From positions 868,001 to 932,000 of the forward strand of contig CP085323.1 of assembly GCA_022870745.1 (NCBI GenBank): DNA of 64,000 bases, given 5' to 3'. Both the position numbers and the translations under genes were made by a program. Shown piece by piece: positions 59,324 to 64,000 of the stretch (the first letter of the stretch is position 1; each line of letters begins with the position of its first letter). Below the pieces are notes generated by a model that saw only the letters and a program-made list of their open reading frames with translations, was not told where the DNA came from and did no database searches. The stretch comes from Silvibacterium acidisoli. Its GTDB lineage: Bacteria > Acidobacteriota > Terriglobia > Terriglobales > Acidobacteriaceae.

Positions 59324-60857
59324 GCGTGGTTGTCCCCAGTTCCTTTGCAGATGGCAACGAAGCCTGCTGCGCGCTTCCGTTCACATCCAGTTCGTGGCGC
59401 TGGATATCGTAGCCGCCATGCTCGCGCGAAGCTTCGATGCAGATGGTGTACTTGCCGGCCTTCACCGGCTTGCCTGCGTTGTCCTTGCCATCCCACTTCA
59501 GCGCGTAGCTGCCCGGAGGACGCGTAGCAGAGGAAACCGTTCGCGAAATATCCGTGCCCTCGGTGAGAGTGCGCAGTTGATCGTCGCGGTACCACTGCTT
59601 CAGCTCCGGCAGCCAGCGCGGGTTCTGGAACCACAGGGCCAGCGTGCGCACCGGGAAGTGGTCGGAGTCTTCCACCCACACAGCCACATAGGGACGGCGA
59701 TAGCGTGCATCTTCAATGCGCGGCAGTTGCAGATCGATGTGCAGCTCGAAGGCCGGATTCCAGGCGCCGTCAGCAGCAGACGGGACATAAGAAGCGAGTT
59801 TAAAGCCGGAAGACTGCGGCCAGTTGGCGCTGCGTACCTGTTCTCCGTTGGCAAGAACCACCAGGTACTGCACGCCCGGCATCGTCGCTGCAAGTTCCCT
59901 GCTCTGCTCGACCGGTAATACGGAGAATGCCGTCGCCAGGGCACCCGCGGTCACTGCATCCTTCGCAATGACGGTGGAAGAAAGAACGTGGCTTGCAGGC
60001 TGCGCGGTACGCGGATCGATGAGGTGTGAATACTGCGGTGATGCTGTCTTGACGGCGCCCGCAAGCTCGAAGCCCCGGCGGTAAGAACCACTGGTGGCCA
60101 CGGCGCGGTCGCGCACCACGACGTGACCCATCGCGGCATCGTTTTCCGCATGAGCCTGAGGATCGGCAAGCGAAACCATCTGTGTAAGGTCGCCGCGAAC
60201 AATGACGTCGCCTCCCACATTGAGCATCACGCCCGTCGCTCCAGCCTTGAGAGCGGCATCGGCGGCGCGGGAGCTGATATAGCTCTTGGTGAACGACGCA
60301 AACGCGAGCGGAACATCACTCAGGCGCATGGCGCGTCGATGGGTTGCATCGAGCTTCCAGTGCGGCTGCTGCATGGCTTCGACAGCAACAGCAATCTCCT
60401 GCTGCGTGGGAACACGACCTTCGGCGGAAGCCGTCTTCCAAAGACGGGTAGCTGCCTCGACGGACGGATCGAGTGCGCCGTGAGTCTTGTCTCGCCACTG
60501 ATCGTAGGCGGCAAGGACTTCAAAAAGCTCTGCTGAAACCGGAACCCACGCCAGTTTCGTCGTCGCCCAGCGCGAGGCTTCGCTGTCTGCGCGCCAGGTG
60601 CTTAGGACGGCGTTGTCGTGATCGATCGCCGCGAGAATGGCTTCTTCTGCCCTGTGCGCCTCCGCTGCATTCGCCGCACGAAGATTGATGTCAAGCGAAG
60701 TGCCGAGAACGTTTTCGTGCTGAAAATGCCACGTCGAATCCTTCTCCTGGCCGAGACCGGCATGCTGAAAAGCAGCCTGTGCAGAGGCGCTGAGAGCCAC
60801 CGTTCCAAGCGGAAGCAGCGCGGCCAGTTTGCGATAGCGAAATCCGGAACGATGCAT
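59304..60857 (-). CDS. apbE: FAD:protein FMN transferase ApbE fused to a DUF2271 domain
   Basis: 517 residues with an export signal (LAALLPLGTVALSASAQA). Residues about 45-345 are ApbE: GTSLDINLRA, LDPSVEAATRLWK, GVMLNVGGDVIVRG, ATSGSYRR and HLIDPRTAQPA. This enzyme moves FMN from FAD onto threonine of target proteins outside the cytoplasm. Residues about 375-505 are DUF2271 (AFELHIDLQLP, RPYVAVWVEDSDHFPVRTLALW, GKYTICIEASREHGGYD). The fusion of both on one chain is notable. The start overlaps the EF-hand gene stop (TGATG). Confidence 0.88.
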   Translation of the reverse strand: MHRSGFRYRKLAALLPLGTVALSASAQAAFQHAGLGQEKDSTWHFQHENVLGTSLDINLRAANAAEAHRAEEAILAAIDHDNAVLSTWRADSEASRWATTKLAWVPVSAELFEVLAAYDQWRDKTHGALDPSVEAATRLWKTASAEGRVPTQQEIAVAVEAMQQPHWKLDATHRRAMRLSDVPLAFASFTKSYISSRAADAALKAGATGVMLNVGGDVIVRGDLTQMVSLADPQAHAENDAAMGHVVVRDRAVATSGSYRRGFELAGAVKTASPQYSHLIDPRTAQPASHVLSSTVIAKDAVTAGALATAFSVLPVEQSRELAATMPGVQYLVVLANGEQVRSANWPQSSGFKLASYVPSAADGAWNPAFELHIDLQLPRIEDARYRRPYVAVWVEDSDHFPVRTLALWFQNPRWLPELKQWYRDDQLRTLTEGTDISRTVSSATRPPGSYALKWDGKDNAGKPVKAGKYTICIEASREHGGYDIQRHELDVNGSAQQASLPSAKELGTTTLDYRKR

Positions 60858-61684
60858 CAGTCGTGCTGTCCTTTCTGTTGCTGGCTGGCCGAAAACATCT
60901 GCAGAAGCTCGGTCGAATCGAGGAATCCGTCGTGATTCTTATCTGCCTCATCGAATCGGGCGCGCATGCCGTCAGGCACTTCATCGCGGCTGAGCTTTCC
61001 ATCCTTATTGGTGTCGAACTCGCCAAGCACATGGTCGACTCGCTCCTGCGGAGTCTGCTGGCGCACACGCATCTCCGACGCTTCAATGATGCCGTCATGA
61101 TTGGCGTCGAGCGTCAGCAGGCTGGCGCTCGCGGCAACGATCTCTGAAGCCGAGATCACACCGTCGTGATCGCTGTCGATCGCATTCAGAATCGGATCCA
61201 TGCGCATCATGCCATTCGCACCGCCGCCGTGGGGGCGCGGGCCATTCGGAGCTCCGGTATGCGCGGCAAGCTGGCGAATCTCATCCGGTGTGAGCTTGCC
61301 ATCGTGGTTGGCATCCCCGCGTGTAAAAAGCGGATGCAGCCGGTCGGGAAGCTCATCGATGGTGAGAACGCCATCGCCGTTCTTGTCGAAGCTCATCAGC
61401 TGCGTCACGAGCTGGTCGGGAGTGGCTCCAGCGTCGCTGCGGGGTGGTTCCAGTTCATCCGGCGTGAGTTCGCCGTCACCGTTCCGATCGAGCGAATGCA
61501 GCGCAGAGGGCGCCGCACCGATTTCCTCCGCGGAAAGCTGACCGTCGTGGTCCGTGTCGAGCGTTTGCAGTACCAGGCGAGGACGCTCTTTGTGTTCCTG
61601 TGCTGTCGCGTGAAGTCCTGCAATGGAAGCAAAGCCAAAGGCTGAAAGAAAAAAGGCGTTACAGGCACCAGACGAGCGAATCAA
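60857..61684 (-). CDS. Exported EF-hand protein with eight calcium loops
   Basis: 275 residues from a TTG at 61684, chosen because GGAGG lies nine bases upstream and a signal peptide (NAFFLSAFGFASIAGLHATA) follows; the frame is open to 61789. Eight EF-hand loops occur in order: DTDHDGQLSAEE, DRNGDGELTPDE, DKNGDGVLTIDE, DANHDGKLTPDE, DSDHDGVISASE, DANHDGIIEASE, DTNKDGKLSRDE and DKNHDGFLDSTE. It leads the ApbE/PepSY operon, so it may be a calcium-dependent partner or a flavinylation target. Neither is shown by the sequence. Confidence 0.83.
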   Translation of the reverse strand: MIRSSGACNAFFLSAFGFASIAGLHATAQEHKERPRLVLQTLDTDHDGQLSAEEIGAAPSALHSLDRNGDGELTPDELEPPRSDAGATPDQLVTQLMSFDKNGDGVLTIDELPDRLHPLFTRGDANHDGKLTPDEIRQLAAHTGAPNGPRPHGGGANGMMRMDPILNAIDSDHDGVISASEIVAASASLLTLDANHDGIIEASEMRVRQQTPQERVDHVLGEFDTNKDGKLSRDEVPDGMRARFDEADKNHDGFLDSTELLQMFSASQQQKGQHD

Positions 61685-61846
61685 ACCGTGAAACCTCCAA
61701 ATAGGACTGAAAGAGTCGCATTTATTATGGCAGCTATCCACGCGCCAATACAAGAAAGAGACGCAGGTTCTGCCTGTGAGGACGAGCATATAGTGCGAAT
61801 TTGCAATGAAAGCTTTAAGGGGATGGTCTAGTTGTAGGACTTCACC

Positions 61847-62998
61847 TCAGCCTGCTCGATAGGAGAGATAGTCTCCCCAACCGATCACAACCGTACTTGC
61901 AATCAGCAGGAAAAGCCCGAACAGGAGCAGTGAGAGCGTTGTCCGGCTTACGCCGCGCCATTCTTTCAGAGCGATTCCCCACAGCGTGGCGAAAATGATG
62001 ATGCTGGCCATGTGAAGCGCCCATGAAGAGAAGGCAAAGCGCGCCATGTAAGTTTCGCCCATCGAGTAGAAGAAGAACTGGAAGTACCAGATCACCCCGG
62101 CAAGCGACGCGAGAATATAGTTGCGAAAGAGCGCCGGGGCAGTGAGCCTCTCCTGAATGGAACGCGGATCAATATAGACAGTCGTGCCCAGCGTGGGCGA
62201 CGTGCCCAGGGGATTCGACCCAGGGTTACCAGCGAACTGGCCTGCCGAACGGTTCTTGATGATCAGCACAAGCGACCACAGAAAGTTCGTCACAAACCCG
62301 CCCCAGAGCACCACTACCAGGACAGGCAGATTCTGCCAGAGGCTGGCGCGATGGGTAGCGGTAAGCCGCGCCAGCGCGATTTCTGCGATCGGCTTGCCTG
62401 CATCCAGACCGTAAGCAAAACAGGAGCTCATTACGCCGGCGAAAACCGCGACACTGATGCCCTTTGTAAACGAAAAGTCCCTTTCGCCCGCTGCGGCAAG
62501 GTCTTCCCGCGAGGCTTCGTGTTCTTTGCGATAACCCGCGAAACCATTAATCGCGATGGCGGCAAGGCAGATCAGCACGCCCAGCAGGATCACCCTGCCG
62601 CTGGGCGTTCCCATGATGGCGGCGAAGCCTCCATGAAAGATTGGCGGGAGCAGTGTGCCGCATGTCGTGCAGAGTCCCAGCGAGATTGCGTAACCGAGGG
62701 CGATGCCGAGATAGCGGACTGATAATCCGAAAGTGATGCCGCCAATGCCCCACATCGCGCCCCAGAAAATCGCAGTATGGAGCGGACCGGACGGCGAAGC
62801 ACTGATCACCGCAAACGGATGCGGCACGAGCAACAAGACCGCGACCAGCGGCGCCACGATCCAGGCAGCAAATCCCTGCACGATCCAGTAGATCTCCCAG
62901 GACCATCGCTTGATGGGACGGAACGGAATAAAGTTGCTGGCCGAAGCAAGTCCGCCAAGCCAGTGATAGATAACGCCGATCCAGGGTGATGCGTTCAT
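61847..62998 (-). CDS. rhaT: L-rhamnose/H+ symporter (RhaT)
   Basis: 383 residues with ten hydrophobic segments. It starts NASPWIGVIYHWLGGLASAS and has KRWSWEIYWIVQGFAAW, WGIGGITFGLSVRYLGIALG, FTKGISVAVFAGVMSSCFAYG and ILASLAGVIWYFQFFFYSMGE, the recognised RhaT sequence pattern. It imports L-rhamnose with a proton. It is divergent from the L-rhamnose isomerase gene, 152 bases apart, so a shared control region is likely. Confidence 0.9.
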   Translation of the reverse strand: MNASPWIGVIYHWLGGLASASNFIPFRPIKRWSWEIYWIVQGFAAWIVAPLVAVLLLVPHPFAVISASPSGPLHTAIFWGAMWGIGGITFGLSVRYLGIALGYAISLGLCTTCGTLLPPIFHGGFAAIMGTPSGRVILLGVLICLAAIAINGFAGYRKEHEASREDLAAAGERDFSFTKGISVAVFAGVMSSCFAYGLDAGKPIAEIALARLTATHRASLWQNLPVLVVVLWGGFVTNFLWSLVLIIKNRSAGQFAGNPGSNPLGTSPTLGTTVYIDPRSIQERLTAPALFRNYILASLAGVIWYFQFFFYSMGETYMARFAFSSWALHMASIIIFATLWGIALKEWRGVSRTTLSLLLFGLFLLIASTVVIGWGDYLSYRAG

Positions 62999-63150
62999 CT
63001 TGTCTCGTCTGCCGTGGTCTCGTCTGCCGCCGGACTGCTTTCCTGTTAGCGACTCCGATAGTAGCAGCCATTAATCTCGATTGGAAATAGATTTGCTATT
63101 GAAACATGACAGGTCTTACGATAAGACCCGGATGTAAAGCGAGGGCTCGG

Positions 63151-64000
63151 ATGAAATACGGGGAACAGCTGCAGAAGGGTGCGAAGGAACGGGTCTGGCG
63201 TGCGCTGGATGCGTTTGCCATCGAGCTTCCGTCTTGGGGATTTGCCAATACCGGGACCCGGTTCGGAAAGTTTCTGCAGGAAGAAGCAGCCTCAACGCTG
63301 GAAGAAAAGTTCGCAGATTCCGCCGAAGTAAAACGGCTAACGGGTGCGGTATCGGCTGTCGCGCTCCATGTGCTGTGGGATATGCCGAATGGCCTGAAGG
63401 ATGTAGAGGCGGTACGAACCCTCGAAAAGAAGCATGGCATCAAGGCCGGGGCCATCAATCCCAACCTCTTCCAGGATCAGTCCTACAAGCTTGGCTCTCT
63501 CTGCAATGCAAACCCGGAGATTCGCCAGCATGCGCTCGATCACCTGCTGCTCTCAATCGAGATCGCGAAGGAGCTTGGCGTGCGCGACACATCCCTCTGG
63601 CTATCCGATGGATCGAGCTATCCGGGAACACAGAACATTCGCAAGCGCATCGACTGGCTTGTTGATGCGCTCAAAACCGCTCACGCAAAGCTCGGACCAG
63701 GCCAGCAACTGCTCGTGGAATACAAACCCTTCGAGCCATACTTCTACCATACGGATATCGCGGACTGGGGCATGGCTCGCGAGCTTTGCCGCGAAGCGGG
63801 ACCGCAGGCGAAGGTACTCGTCGATACAGGCCATCACTACCAGGGACAGAACATTGAGCAGATCGTTGCATGGCTGCTGCGCAGTGGACTGATGGGTGGA
63901 TTCCACTTCAACGATCGCCGTTATGCGGACGACGACCTGACTCTCGGCTCCATCGACCCCTACGCGATCTTCCGTGTCTTTTACGAAGTGCTCAGCGCAG
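63151..64000 (+). CDS. rhaI: L-rhamnose isomerase (RhaI type), 5' part
   Basis: The frame runs from the ATG at 63151 (GAGGG just upstream) to the window edge, 283 residues. Motifs of the sugar-isomerase TIM barrel are WGFANTGTRFGKFLQ, AINPNLFQDQSYKLGSL, WLSDGSSYPGTQN, VEYKPFEPYFYHTDIADWG, VLVDTGHHYQGQNIEQIV and GGFHFNDRRYADDDL. The Glu, Asp and His residues of these motifs are the metal ligands. It converts L-rhamnose to L-rhamnulose. The C-terminal part is outside the window. Confidence 0.88.
   Translation, partial: MKYGEQLQKGAKERVWRALDAFAIELPSWGFANTGTRFGKFLQEEAASTLEEKFADSAEVKRLTGAVSAVALHVLWDMPNGLKDVEAVRTLEKKHGIKAGAINPNLFQDQSYKLGSLCNANPEIRQHALDHLLLSIEIAKELGVRDTSLWLSDGSSYPGTQNIRKRIDWLVDALKTAHAKLGPGQQLLVEYKPFEPYFYHTDIADWGMARELCREAGPQAKVLVDTGHHYQGQNIEQIVAWLLRSGLMGGFHFNDRRYADDDLTLGSIDPYAIFRVFYEVLSA

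Overview
The window looks like a chromosome segment of a heterotrophic Acidobacteriota (Terriglobia / Acidobacteriaceae type). The clues are an Oar-like TonB-dependent receptor with a carboxypeptidase-regulatory-like domain, paired with a divergent membrane-anchored ToxR-like regulator; a CRTAC1-type FG-GAP/UnbV protein; a very large cell-surface protein; glycoside hydrolases; and moderately GC-rich DNA. This is judged from protein character only; no taxonomic search was possible.

Layout. 1-7.6 kb: exopolysaccharide locus. It has the 5' part of a Wza-type export gene (minus), a sigma-54 activator, and a tight plus-strand operon for amino/acetamido nucleotide sugars (WbpB/D/E-like dehydrogenase, acetyltransferase and aminotransferase, a second acyltransferase, an SDR epimerase and a second aminotransferase). 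7.6-15.8 kb: one giant secreted protein with a dimethylformamidase-like head, four DUF4082 domains and about 17 carboxypeptidase-regulatory-like repeats. 16-21.6 kb: a second sigma-54 activator, a long AT-rich spacer, a choice-of-anchor-D/Fn3 exported protein and a GH39-like glycosidase. Sigma-54-type promoter matches lie upstream of three genes or operons here. 21.8-23.1 kb: ArsR/SRPBCC pair and a VOC protein.

23.1-30.2 kb is the most notable part: a nine-gene plus-strand operon that looks like a complete membrane-tethered ubiquitin-like conjugation system. Its products are a membrane trypsin-like protease, a YukD-like ubiquitin-like protein ending in Gly, an E1, a JAMM/JAB peptidase with a membrane anchor, a polytopic FHA protein, a RING-like/TM2 protein, a GYF_2 membrane protein, a DUF2752 membrane protein and an E2 with HPN and a catalytic Cys. 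A good sigma-70 promoter lies just upstream, and a hairpin-rich candidate small RNA lies further upstream.

30.2-43.9 kb is an accessory-looking block of redox and stress genes: three DJ-1/PfpI paralogues, an aldehyde dehydrogenase, three SDRs (one frameshifted), a quinol-monooxygenase-like protein and a SnoaL-like protein. Its regulators are three paralogous TetR proteins, HxlR and MerR, and it also holds decayed HxlR and aldehyde dehydrogenase copies. A recurrent operator (AGAC-NN-GTCT) inside a conserved promoter links the DJ-1, SDR and TetR genes. A second, MerR-type operator occurs twice. The block ends at a tRNA-Ser(CGA).

44-57.4 kb: two tandem exported (alpha/alpha)6 glycosidases, the TonB receptor and its ToxR-like regulator, a TPR protein and a CRTAC1-type protein. 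57.4-61.7 kb: a ferritin-like protein, and a minus-strand operon of EF-hand protein, ApbE-DUF2271, PepSY membrane protein and siderophore-interacting flavoprotein, which suggests iron handling and extracytoplasmic flavinylation. 61.8-64 kb: divergent L-rhamnose transporter and L-rhamnose isomerase; the isomerase runs off the window.
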